In this document: positions 1 to 6,003 of the stretch, one piece after another | How positions within the stretch are numbered: position 1 is the first letter of the stretch | Layout of the letters: each line of letters opens with the position of its first letter | DNA from: Propionibacteriaceae bacterium | GTDB lineage: Bacteria; Actinomycetota; Actinomycetes; Propionibacteriales; Propionibacteriaceae | Assembly: GCA_030544185.1 (NCBI GenBank) | Contig: JAUNRO010000187.1 | Coordinates: 1 to 6,367 of the forward strand | Direction: 5' to 3' | Length of the DNA stretch: 6,367 nucleotides | Notes under the pieces: model-generated | The model's input: the letters and a program-made list of their open reading frames with translations, nothing else | What the model was told of the DNA's origin: nothing | Database searches by the model: none | Program-made: the position numbers and the translations under genes

Positions 1-29
1 ACGCCGGCGCGGACGGCTCCGCCTCCTGA
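1..29 (+). CDS. possible 3' end of an upstream gene (partial)
   Basis: One frame is open from the left edge and stops at TGA 27-29, reading AGADGSAS before the stop. The stop abuts two possible GTG starts (positions 30 and 32), the tight spacing typical of actinobacterial operons. This suggests that the oxygenase gene at 32 is translated after an upstream gene. Only eight residues are visible and they carry no family signal. The oxygenase frame is also open to the edge, so this tail could be chance. No function can be proposed. Confidence 0.3.
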
Positions 30-31
30 GT

Positions 32-1072
32 GTGCGCGCTGACCCGGCCCGGCACTGTTCGGCACTGCGCTGGCTCACTGGGCTGGAGCCGCAGGAGTTT
101 GCCGAACGGTGCTGGGGGCGGGTGCCGCGTCTGGCCACCGCAGCTGAGCGCGGCGAATCGCCGTCCGTCGGTGTCCATTCGTCGCCGGAACCGGAAGGCG
201 TGCGGTCTGATGAACTCTTTTCACTGGCCGCTGCCGAGGAACTGATCGCGCGGCGAGGCCTGCGGACGCCCTTTCTCCGCATGGTCCGTGACGGCGCCGA
301 CATCCCCACCGCACGCTTCACCTCCGGCGGCGGCGTCGGCGCAACGATCAACGACCAGGTTGACGACGCCAAGGTGCGCGATCTCTTCGCCGAGGGTGCC
401 ACCGCCGTGCTCCAGGGACTGCATCGCACCTGGGCGCCGCTGAACGATTTCACGCGGCGGCTCGCGCACGAGGTCGGCCATCCGGTGCAGGCAAACGCCT
501 ATGTGACGCCGTCGGCCAATCAGGGGTTCGCGGCGCACTATGACGTCCACGACGTCTTCGTGCTGCAGGTCCACGGCGAAAAGGAATGGCGGGTCCACGC
601 GCCGGTGCTCGAGCACCCGCTGCGCGACCAGCCGTGGAATGGCCGCGCCGCCGAGGTGCGGGCCGCGGCCGAGCAGGATCCGCTCCTGGCGGTCACCCTC
701 GCCCCGGGGGACTGTCTCTATCTGCCGCGCGGCTTCGTCCACTCCGCCCGCGCCCTCGGCGGGACGACCGCGCACCTGACCCTGGGCGTACACACCTGGA
801 CCCGTCAGCACCTCGCCCAGGCCTTCACCCAGGAGCTGCTCGCCCGCGTGGCCGAGGACCCCTGGGTCCGGGCGTCGTTGGCGCTGGGGGTTACGGTGGG
901 AGATGCCGCGGCGATGGCGCCGGATGTCGGCCGCTTGCGCGACGCGCTGGCCGACGCGCTGAAACAGATCCCGGACGACGACATCGTCGCGTCGATGGCT
1001 GCGCTGGCCGGCGGCAGCATGCGCCCCGGGCCGGTGCCCGTGTTCACCGATCGGCGAGGGGACGAGCAGTGA
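32..1072 (+). CDS. JmjC/cupin-type Fe(II)- and 2-oxoglutarate-dependent oxygenase (ribosomal-oxygenase-like)
   Basis: This is a 346-residue cytoplasmic protein of the JmjC cupin (Cupin_4) family, which includes E. coli YcfD/RoxA and human NO66/MINA53. Known members hydroxylate ribosomal proteins using Fe(II), O2 and 2-oxoglutarate. The N-terminus (about 11-38, with FAERCWGR) matches the usual family opening. The double-stranded beta-helix spans about 80-260. The metal triad is H169-x-D171 in the AHYDVHDVF stretch and H237 in LPRGFVHSAR. K184 in GEKEWRV lies 15 residues after H169, where relatives carry the basic residue that anchors 2-oxoglutarate. Residues 262-346 are helical, as in the C-terminal dimerisation/winged-helix region. 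GTG at 32 is chosen because it puts the usual short leader before the family start and follows TGA 27-29. No clear Shine-Dalgarno precedes it, so coupled translation is likely. The frame stays open upstream, so a longer N-terminus cannot be excluded. The stop overlaps the next gene by GTGA. The substrate is not known from sequence. Confidence 0.88.
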   Translation: MRADPARHCSALRWLTGLEPQEFAERCWGRVPRLATAAERGESPSVGVHSSPEPEGVRSDELFSLAAAEELIARRGLRTPFLRMVRDGADIPTARFTSGGGVGATINDQVDDAKVRDLFAEGATAVLQGLHRTWAPLNDFTRRLAHEVGHPVQANAYVTPSANQGFAAHYDVHDVFVLQVHGEKEWRVHAPVLEHPLRDQPWNGRAAEVRAAAEQDPLLAVTLAPGDCLYLPRGFVHSARALGGTTAHLTLGVHTWTRQHLAQAFTQELLARVAEDPWVRASLALGVTVGDAAAMAPDVGRLRDALADALKQIPDDDIVASMAALAGGSMRPGPVPVFTDRRGDEQ

Positions 1073-2058
1073 GTGAGCAGGATTCCGCGGTGGGACCCAG
1101 CGGCCCGTTCCGGTGTTCCGATGATGCCCGCGCCCGCGGGGACCGCGCCGTCGGGACCGCACCGCCCGCCCGCAACTGGTTCCTCGTCGAGCAGGCCGGT
1201 GGCTGGGGGCCGAATGCCTGGGCCGGGCTCGATCTGGATCCCGAGCCGAAAGAGGACCTCGAGGAGTTGCTCGAGGACGCCTCGGCGCGGCTGATGTTGA
1301 TCCGCCGCCCCAAGGGCGCCGATGGCGCCGCTCCCGCCGAGCGCGACGATCCGGTGACGGGGCGGCACTGGTGCCTGATCCAGCAGGAGGGCGGCGGCGC
1401 GCCCCGGGTGATCTGGGGACGGGCGGCCGACCCCGATGCGCTCCTGGCGGCGGCGGGGCTCTTCGCGGACCCGGGCCTCGAGGTGCCGGGCACCATCGAC
1501 GCGCCGCGCGGGAGCGGCGACGGACCCGAGATCGTGCTGGTCTGCACCCACGGCCGCAAGGATGTCTGCTGCGCCGTGCGGGGCCGCCCGGTGGCGGCTC
1601 GCGCCGCGGAGCTGTGGCCGGCGGCGACGTGGGAGTGCACGCATACCGGCGGGGACCGGTTCGCCGGCAACCTCATCGTGCTGCCCGAGGGCGCCTGCTA
1701 TGGCGGACTCGATCCCGACGATGTCGAACGCGTCGTCACTGCGCACATCTCCGGCAAGGTCGAGGCCACCCTGCTGCGCGGCCCGACCGGCTACAGCAAT
1801 CAGGTCCAAGCGGCGATGGTGGAGGCGTACGCGCGGTTCGCGCCGCTGGCGTTCGACGCGGTGCACCCCGTCGCGAGCGAGGGCGGCCGGGACCAGTGGC
1901 TCGTGCGCCTGGCGGTGCGCGAGGTCGGGACCGTTGAGGTGACCGGTCACACCGAGACCACCGCCGCCGAATACCTGACCTGCAAGGCCGACCAGCGCAA
2001 GATTATGCACCTACCGATGGTCGACACGGTCACCGTCACCGGGGCAGCGGACTCCTGA
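1069..2058 (+). CDS. sucrase/ferredoxin-like protein (thioredoxin-like [2Fe-2S] protein)
   Basis: This is a 329-residue protein of the sucrase/ferredoxin-like family (Suc_Fer-like), related to fungal Apd1 and Aim32, which carry a [2Fe-2S] cluster on a thioredoxin-like fold. Family signatures seen are CSDDARARGD near residue 16, then NWFLVEQAGGWG (36-47). The cluster region is VCTHGRKDVCCAVRG (158-172) followed by WECTHTGGDRFAGN (188-201), with YGG at 211-213. Candidate ligands are C159, C167, C168, C190 and H192. D196 stands where fungal members have the second histidine of HxxxH. No signal peptide or membrane segment is visible, so it is probably cytosolic. GTG 1069 is chosen because it overlaps the oxygenase stop (GTGA, 1069-1072) and the next residues MSEQDSAVG lead directly into the family start. 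The frame is open further upstream, but only as a shadow of the oxygenase gene. The overlap implies coupled translation and matched amounts. The physiological role is unknown; electron transfer is inferred. The historical name sucrase is misleading. Confidence 0.87.
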   Translation: MSEQDSAVGPSGPFRCSDDARARGDRAVGTAPPARNWFLVEQAGGWGPNAWAGLDLDPEPKEDLEELLEDASARLMLIRRPKGADGAAPAERDDPVTGRHWCLIQQEGGGAPRVIWGRAADPDALLAAAGLFADPGLEVPGTIDAPRGSGDGPEIVLVCTHGRKDVCCAVRGRPVAARAAELWPAATWECTHTGGDRFAGNLIVLPEGACYGGLDPDDVERVVTAHISGKVEATLLRGPTGYSNQVQAAMVEAYARFAPLAFDAVHPVASEGGRDQWLVRLAVREVGTVEVTGHTETTAAEYLTCKADQRKIMHLPMVDTVTVTGAADS

Positions 2059-2128
2059 GCGACGCCTCGTGGTCGCGAAACACCGTTCCTGATCGCGGAG
2101 GGCTCTTGCCTACGATGGTCAGGACGAG

Positions 2129-2133
2129 AGGAG
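2129..2133 (+). promoter_or_regulatory. Shine-Dalgarno site of the leader ORF
   Basis: AGGAG sits seven bases before GTG 2141, an ideal spacing. A strong site in front of such a short frame is the main reason to think the leader is translated. It is the first half of an imperfect duplication whose second half precedes GTG 2170. Confidence 0.5.
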
Positions 2134-2140
2134 CGCAGCA

Positions 2141-2173
2141 GTGAGCATCACGATGGGAGGAAGCCACCAGTGA
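2141..2173 (+). CDS. putative 10-residue leader peptide coupled to the acyltransferase
   Basis: GTG 2141 opens a frame encoding MSITMGGSHQ that stops at TGA 2171-2173. The stop overlaps the acyltransferase GTG at 2170 in a GTGA tetranucleotide, the same overlap used between the two upstream genes. A well-placed AGGAG precedes it. Ribosomes finishing the leader would be positioned to restart on the acyltransferase. The peptide has no run of a single amino acid that would suggest classical attenuation, and no alternative RNA hairpins are obvious. It may be a coupling device or the chance product of a duplicated start region. The frame of another micro-ORF (ATG 2115, nine codons, stop 2142-2144) overlaps this GTG in the same way but would lie upstream of the inferred transcription start. 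Confidence 0.35.
   Translation: MSITMGGSHQ
2155..2161 (+). promoter_or_regulatory. Shine-Dalgarno site of the acyltransferase gene
   Basis: GGGAGGA lies eight bases upstream of GTG 2170 and fixes that codon as the start. No ATG, GTG or TTG occurs in the same frame for at least 80 bases upstream. The site lies inside the leader ORF, over its two glycine codons. Confidence 0.65.
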
Positions 2174-4191
2174 GTGCGGTGGCTGCGCCCCAGCGTGCCG
2201 GCAAGCGCTCGGGACACCGCGAGGATATCCATGGCCTGCGGGGGCTGGGCATTCTCCTCGTCGTCGCCTATCACCTGTGGACGAGCGGGCGGGTATCGGG
2301 TGGCGTCGACATCTTCCTGATCATCTCCGCCTATCTGATGACCGGGTCGATGGTGCGCAAGGGCCGTGCCTTCCGGGTCGTCAGCTTCCTCATTCAGCGC
2401 TTCCGCCGCCTTGTCCCGCAGGCGGCGATCGTGATCGCCGCGACCTTGGCCTTCGGCTGGTTCTTCCTGCCCCCCGTGCGCCACATCGGATTGTTCCTGC
2501 ACGCCCAGAGTTCGCTGTTCTATGTGGAGAACTGGACGCTGATCGAACAGGCGGTGAACTACACGGCGGTTGATGCCGGCGCGGTGAGTCCGTTCCAGCA
2601 TTTCTGGTCGCTGTCGATCCAGGGGCAGGTGTTCGTGATCTGGCCGCTGCTGTTCCTGGCAGGGGTGTTCATCGCCAGCGCGCTGCGGGCCAGGATGCGG
2701 TTGGTGCTCGCGGTGCTGTTCGCAGCAGTCACCGTCGCGTCGTTCTCATATGCGCAGGAGGCGATCGACCGGAATCCCGCCGAGGCCTATTTCGACACGT
2801 TCGCCCGGGTCTGGGAGTTCTCGCTCGCCGGCCTGCTGGCCCTGGTGCCGCGGCTGGCGCTGCCGCGCTGGCTGGTGATCCCGATCGGCTGGGCCGGTCT
2901 GGCTGCCGTCCTCGGGGCGGGCATCATCGTGGGCCGGGAGAATTTCCCGGGGCCTGCCGCGCTCATGCCGGCGCTCGGCGCCGCGGCCATCATGATCGCG
3001 CCGCTCGATTCCAGTGACAGGCGTGACATCGCCTGGTGGCTGTCGCGGCGCCCGATCACGTTCGTGGCCAACCGGGCCTATGCCATCTATCTGTGGCACT
3101 GGCCGGTCTATGTCTATTGGCTGTCGCTCACCGAGACCGATGCCTCGCGCCTCGACCCGTTGGGCAGCGCGGTGGTGCTCGGCATCTCGTTCGTGCTGGC
3201 CGATCTGAGCACGCGCGCGGTGGAGCGGCGCTTCCATCGGCTTGAGGTCCTCAGCTCCAAACGCGGTGCGCTGTCCGCGATCGCCGCGTTTGTGATCATC
3301 GTGGTCGGCCTGGTCGAGGGCCTGACCGGCGCCCTCAACAGGGAGGCCGAACGGGCCCAGGCCGAGGATCGTCCCGGCGCCCGCGCGGTCCTCGCCGGTG
3401 ACCCGCCGCCGCCCGTGCCGCCGACGCCGACGCCCCTGCGCGGTGCTGCTCCCGGTGACGGCGTGGTCGGTGACGACTGGCCCTCGGCGATGCCGCGCTG
3501 TGCGGACCTCGACCCGATGCCACCCACCGGCGGCGGGTGTCACGAGGTCAAGCCGCCGCCGGAGGGCGCCACCCAGACCGTCGTCCTCATCGGTGACTCG
3601 CACGCCTATCAGTGGTCCACCGCGCTCGTGCCCATGGCGCGAGACCGCGGCTGGCACCTGATCATGCCGATGCTGCCCAACTGCCGGGTCACGCTCGAGA
3701 ACCCGTGGTCCAACACGGTGTGCCTGGAATACAGCCAGGAGATCGTCGACTATCTGCTCCAGACCCGGCCGGACGTCGTCGTGACCGTCTCCTCCCGGGG
3801 CCAGTCGATCGGACCGGAGCTCGAGGTCGAGACCTATGCCGACGCGATCCGGCCCGTCGTCGAAGCCGGCATCAGGGTCGTGAACCTTCGGGACAACCCG
3901 CGCTGGCCGTTCCACATGCCCGAGTGCGTGCAGCGGTTCGGCGTCGATAGCGAGCGCTGCAGTGCACCGCGGTCGGACAAGCTCAACGACGTCTGGCCGC
4001 GCGAGGCACTCCAGGGTCTGCCCAACATGGCGTACCTCGATTTCACCGACCTCATCTGCCCACTCGAGCGCTGCCGCGGCGTCGTCGGCGGGGTCTATGT
4101 CTATATGGACGGCCACCACCTGTCCGCCGCCTATATCCGCACGATGAACGAAGAGTTCGCCGTCCGGTGGGATCAGGCACTGGGTTCCTGA
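2170..4191 (+). CDS. membrane acyltransferase (acyltransferase-3 family) with C-terminal SGNH domain
   Basis: This 673-residue protein joins an integral membrane acyltransferase-3 domain (about 16-385) to an extracytoplasmic SGNH hydrolase-type domain (about 465-673), the OafA/OafB architecture. The family moves acyl groups, often acetyl, from a cytoplasmic donor to envelope sugars. Visible motifs are R24-x10-H35 in the first membrane helix (HGLRGLGILLVVAYH), GGVDIFLIISAYL (44-56), FRRLVP (78-83) and HFWSLSIQGQ (144-153). Many hydrophobic segments follow, ending near 368-388. A proline-rich linker (DPPPPVPPTPTP, 411-422) leads to the SGNH part. There GDSH (475-478) gives the candidate nucleophile S477, and DGHHLS (647-652) supplies D647 and H650. 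Several cysteines in the SGNH part (444, 457, 504, 518, 586, 597, 630, 635) may form disulfides. GTG 2170 has a good Shine-Dalgarno. The acceptor (lipoglycan, wall polysaccharide or secondary metabolite) is not evident, since neighbours give no clue. Confidence 0.9.
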   Translation: MSAVAAPQRAGKRSGHREDIHGLRGLGILLVVAYHLWTSGRVSGGVDIFLIISAYLMTGSMVRKGRAFRVVSFLIQRFRRLVPQAAIVIAATLAFGWFFLPPVRHIGLFLHAQSSLFYVENWTLIEQAVNYTAVDAGAVSPFQHFWSLSIQGQVFVIWPLLFLAGVFIASALRARMRLVLAVLFAAVTVASFSYAQEAIDRNPAEAYFDTFARVWEFSLAGLLALVPRLALPRWLVIPIGWAGLAAVLGAGIIVGRENFPGPAALMPALGAAAIMIAPLDSSDRRDIAWWLSRRPITFVANRAYAIYLWHWPVYVYWLSLTETDASRLDPLGSAVVLGISFVLADLSTRAVERRFHRLEVLSSKRGALSAIAAFVIIVVGLVEGLTGALNREAERAQAEDRPGARAVLAGDPPPPVPPTPTPLRGAAPGDGVVGDDWPSAMPRCADLDPMPPTGGGCHEVKPPPEGATQTVVLIGDSHAYQWSTALVPMARDRGWHLIMPMLPNCRVTLENPWSNTVCLEYSQEIVDYLLQTRPDVVVTVSSRGQSIGPELEVETYADAIRPVVEAGIRVVNLRDNPRWPFHMPECVQRFGVDSERCSAPRSDKLNDVWPREALQGLPNMAYLDFTDLICPLERCRGVVGGVYVYMDGHHLSAAYIRTMNEEFAVRWDQALGS

Positions 4192-4233
4192 GGGGTATGC
4201 GCCCGCGAGCAATGCGGACGAACACGTGAACTG

Positions 4234-5874
4234 TCAGCGGTCGCGCCAGGCGATGCGTTCGGCCATCGCGGTGAGCCCGCGGATGCCCTCGGCGTCGAGG
4301 TGGGCGGGGTTGAGGGCCTCCACGGCGTGGTCGACGCCGTCGCGGATCATGCCCTCGACCTGGTCGCGGACGCCGGTGTCGGTGAGCGCCTGCTGCAGCA
4401 GCGCCACATCCGCCTCGCTCGCGGCCGAGGTGCCGATGCGGGCGAGCGCCTCGGCGGGCGTGCCGGTGAGGGTCGAGGTCGCGAGGGCGAGGATCGTGGT
4501 GGCCTTGCCGTTGCGCAGATCGTCGCCAGCGGGCTTGCCGGTCGTGGCCGGATCGCCCCAGACACCGAGATAGTCGTCGCGCAGGGCGAACACCGCACCC
4601 ACCATCCGGCCGTATTCGGCGAGGCTCTCCCGGGTCGTGTAGTTCCCGCCGGCAGCCTCGGCGCCCAGTTGCAGGGGCCGCTCGACCGAATACGACCCCG
4701 ATTTCAACCGGGCGAGCATGATCGCGTGATCGAGGTCCCGGCGATGTGCGGCGGCGCCGGTGAGATCGGTGCGCTGGCCGGCGATGAGCTCGATCGTCAG
4801 CTCATACCACATCCGGCGCAGTGGCTCGGGCAGTCCGTCGGCCAGCCGGTCCGCCTCGGCATGGGCGAGGTCGCCGAGCAGGATCGCCATCGAGGTCCCG
4901 AACAACTCGGCCGACCCGTCGCCGGCGGCCTCCCGGTGGAGCCGTGCGGCCCGGACCTGGGCCGTGGGCTGGCCCCGGCGGGTGTCGGCGAGATCCATGA
5001 TGTCGTCGTGGATGAGCCCGAAAATGTGCAGCGTCTCGAGCGCCGCCGCGACCCGGACAAGGTCGGCATAGCCCGGGTCCTCCTCGCGCCCGCCCGCGGC
5101 GACATAACCCCAGTGGCACATCGCCGGCCGCAGCCGCTTGCCGCCCTGGAGCACCATCCGGTTGAGCCACACCGGCAGGTCGTCGGGGCCGAGGATGTCG
5201 ACCGGCGGGCCGGGCACCGCGGCGTGCCAGAGGGTCTCCAAGCGGGTGGACTCCTCGCGCAGCAGTCCGTCGACGCGGGCGAGAGTGTCCTCGGCCGAGG
5301 GCGTCCGCCCCATCCTCGGCTGATAGCCCGCCTGCTCCACCAATTCGGGGAGCACTCCGGTCAGTTGCGGGACCTGCAGCGCGGACCAGGGTGAGATCAG
5401 GCCCGGCGTACGCTCGGCAGCCGACACCACATCCGCCCACGCGATCCACTGGTGGTCCATCACCTCGGTGGGATCGGGCTCGATGCTCCCGGCGTCAACG
5501 ACCCGGCCGACATAGACAGGGCAGACCTCGTTCTCCACCACGCCGCTGGAGTCGATTGCGCGATAGGCGAATTCCGGCAGCGCGATCCGCAGGTCGCCGA
5601 CGCGGACGCCCAACTCCTGGCGGGCACGACGACGAATTGCCTCGGGATAGGGCTCTCCGGGGCGGGGGTGGCCGCAGCAGGAGTTGGTCCAGACGCCGGG
5701 CCAGGTGAGCTTGTCCAGCGACCGGCGCGTGAGCAGCGTTCGGCCGCGGTCGTCGAACAGATAGAGCGAGAAGGCCCGGTGCAGGGGAGTGTTGGGGCCG
5801 TGGACCTCCAGCCGCGGCGCGCTGCCGGCGTCGTGGCCGGACTCATCGACCAGAACGACCAGGTCGTCGGTCAT
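4234..5874 (-). CDS. idi: bifunctional isopentenyl-diphosphate isomerase (type 1) / polyprenyl (likely geranylgeranyl) diphosphate synthase
   Basis: A single 546-residue frame holds two complete enzymes. Residues 1-180 are a Nudix-fold type 1 IPP isomerase, which interconverts IPP and DMAPP. The residues match E. coli Idi even in numbering: metal ligands H25, H32, H69, E114 and E116, catalytic C67 in TNSCCGHP, and E87. Residues about 188-546 are a trans-isoprenyl diphosphate synthase: GGKRLRP (244-250), first aspartate-rich motif DDIMD (290-294), RRGQPT (299-304), second motif DDYLGVWGD (433-441) and DDLRNGKAT (451-459). F285, five residues before the first motif, and the lack of a two-residue insertion fit a C20 (GGPP) synthase, though product length is inference. 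ATG 5874 is chosen because AAAGGGG lies nine bases upstream; longer starts would run into the tRNA gene. The junction (175-195) has no stop. M188 could start a separate synthase, but no well-spaced ribosome-binding site precedes it. The product is cytosolic. It probably feeds carotenoid, quinone or other C20+ isoprenoids. Confidence 0.93.
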   Translation of the reverse strand: MTDDLVVLVDESGHDAGSAPRLEVHGPNTPLHRAFSLYLFDDRGRTLLTRRSLDKLTWPGVWTNSCCGHPRPGEPYPEAIRRRARQELGVRVGDLRIALPEFAYRAIDSSGVVENEVCPVYVGRVVDAGSIEPDPTEVMDHQWIAWADVVSAAERTPGLISPWSALQVPQLTGVLPELVEQAGYQPRMGRTPSAEDTLARVDGLLREESTRLETLWHAAVPGPPVDILGPDDLPVWLNRMVLQGGKRLRPAMCHWGYVAAGGREEDPGYADLVRVAAALETLHIFGLIHDDIMDLADTRRGQPTAQVRAARLHREAAGDGSAELFGTSMAILLGDLAHAEADRLADGLPEPLRRMWYELTIELIAGQRTDLTGAAAHRRDLDHAIMLARLKSGSYSVERPLQLGAEAAGGNYTTRESLAEYGRMVGAVFALRDDYLGVWGDPATTGKPAGDDLRNGKATTILALATSTLTGTPAEALARIGTSAASEADVALLQQALTDTGVRDQVEGMIRDGVDHAVEALNPAHLDAEGIRGLTAMAERIAWRDR

Positions 5875-5883
5875 CCGCACTCG

Positions 5884-5890
5884 CCCCTTT
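5884..5890 (-). promoter_or_regulatory. Shine-Dalgarno site of the isomerase-synthase gene
   Basis: Read on the minus strand this is AAAGGGG, nine bases before ATG 5874. An in-frame GTG two codons upstream (5878-5880) would be only three bases from the site, so the ATG is preferred. This decides against the longer frame that extends to 6015. Confidence 0.65.
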
Positions 5891-5895
5891 CGTTG

Positions 5896-5911
5896 TGTAC
5901 AAGCGACCCTA
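5896..5911 (-). promoter_or_regulatory. possible promoter and operator of the isomerase-synthase gene
   Basis: On the minus strand TAGGGT (5906-5911) fits the actinobacterial -10 pattern TAnnnT and predicts a start near 5899, giving about 25 bases of leader before ATG 5874. No convincing -35 is seen. The predicted start falls on a perfect TGTACA palindrome (5896-5901), itself inside TTGTGTACAA with matching TTGT/ACAA arms. The position would suit a repressor site, but a six-base palindrome alone is weak evidence and no regulator is encoded nearby. Confidence 0.35.
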
Positions 5912-5947
5912 ACCCATTGCTGGCGGTGCCCAGGCGGCCTGTGTGAC

Positions 5948-5993
5948 GAAGCAGAAACGGCTCCGACGGTCGCGCGATGCGATGTCGGAGCCG
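5948..5993 (-). terminator. Rho-independent-like terminator of the tRNA-Glu transcript
   Basis: On the minus strand CGGCTCCGAC (5993-5984) pairs perfectly over ten bases with GTCGGAGCCG (5967-5958) across a 16-base loop. The stem is followed by TTTCTGCTTC (5957-5948), a modest T-rich tail. It begins ten bases after the encoded CCA of the tRNA. It would separate the tRNA transcript from the isomerase-synthase gene downstream. On the plus strand the stem has no comparable T-rich tail and no gene that needs it. Confidence 0.65.
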
Positions 5994-6003
5994 CTTCGGT
6001 GTG

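Larger units (their letters stand above)
2059..2169 (+). promoter_or_regulatory. intergenic leader region of the acyltransferase gene
   Basis: This 111-base gap separates two co-directional genes. Just after the [2Fe-2S] gene stop there is a short hairpin, GCGAC 2059-2063 pairing with GTCGC 2072-2076 across an eight-base loop. It lacks a T run, so it is at best a weak terminator. A TACGAT sequence at 2111-2116 fits the actinobacterial -10 pattern TAnnnT and would start transcription near 2122-2124. I see no good -35 element 16-19 bases upstream. From there a short untranslated stretch leads to two ribosome-binding sites in tandem, one for a small leader ORF (2141) and one for the acyltransferase (2170). 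An own promoter for the acyltransferase is therefore plausible but unproved; readthrough from the upstream pair is the alternative. Confidence 0.4.

Noticed and set aside
221..1162. Long minus-strand open frame opposite the oxygenase
   Set aside because: It is the complementary shadow of a recognised gene. The translation is arginine-, histidine- and glycine-rich with no family motif, as expected from GC-rich third positions.
805..2010. 401-residue minus-strand open frame opposite the oxygenase and [2Fe-2S] genes
   Set aside because: It overlaps two well-supported genes, lacks recognisable motifs and shows the composition of an antisense shadow.
2115..2144. Nine-codon micro-ORF MVRTRGAQQ as a separate gene
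   Set aside because: Its ATG overlaps the candidate -10 element and the nearest purine-rich site (GGAGGG 2097-2102) is 12 bases away, so its translation is less likely than that of the leader at 2141.
2422..2441. Perfect 9-base-arm inverted repeat GCGGCGATC-GT-GATCGCCGC
   Set aside because: It lies inside a membrane helix of the acyltransferase and encodes AAIVIAA; GC-rich codons for a symmetrical hydrophobic run explain it.
2746..4212. 488-residue minus-strand open frame opposite the acyltransferase
   Set aside because: Its translation is charged and repetitive in Asp, Arg and His with no domain, while the opposite strand has clear membrane and SGNH motifs.
4192..4233. Possible bidirectional terminator between the convergent genes
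   Set aside because: Only a four-base stem (CCGC/GCGG) is visible with no T run on either strand, too weak to call.
4300..5394. 364-residue plus-strand open frame opposite the isomerase-synthase
   Set aside because: It is a shadow of the synthase; all catalytic motifs are on the minus strand and the plus translation has none.
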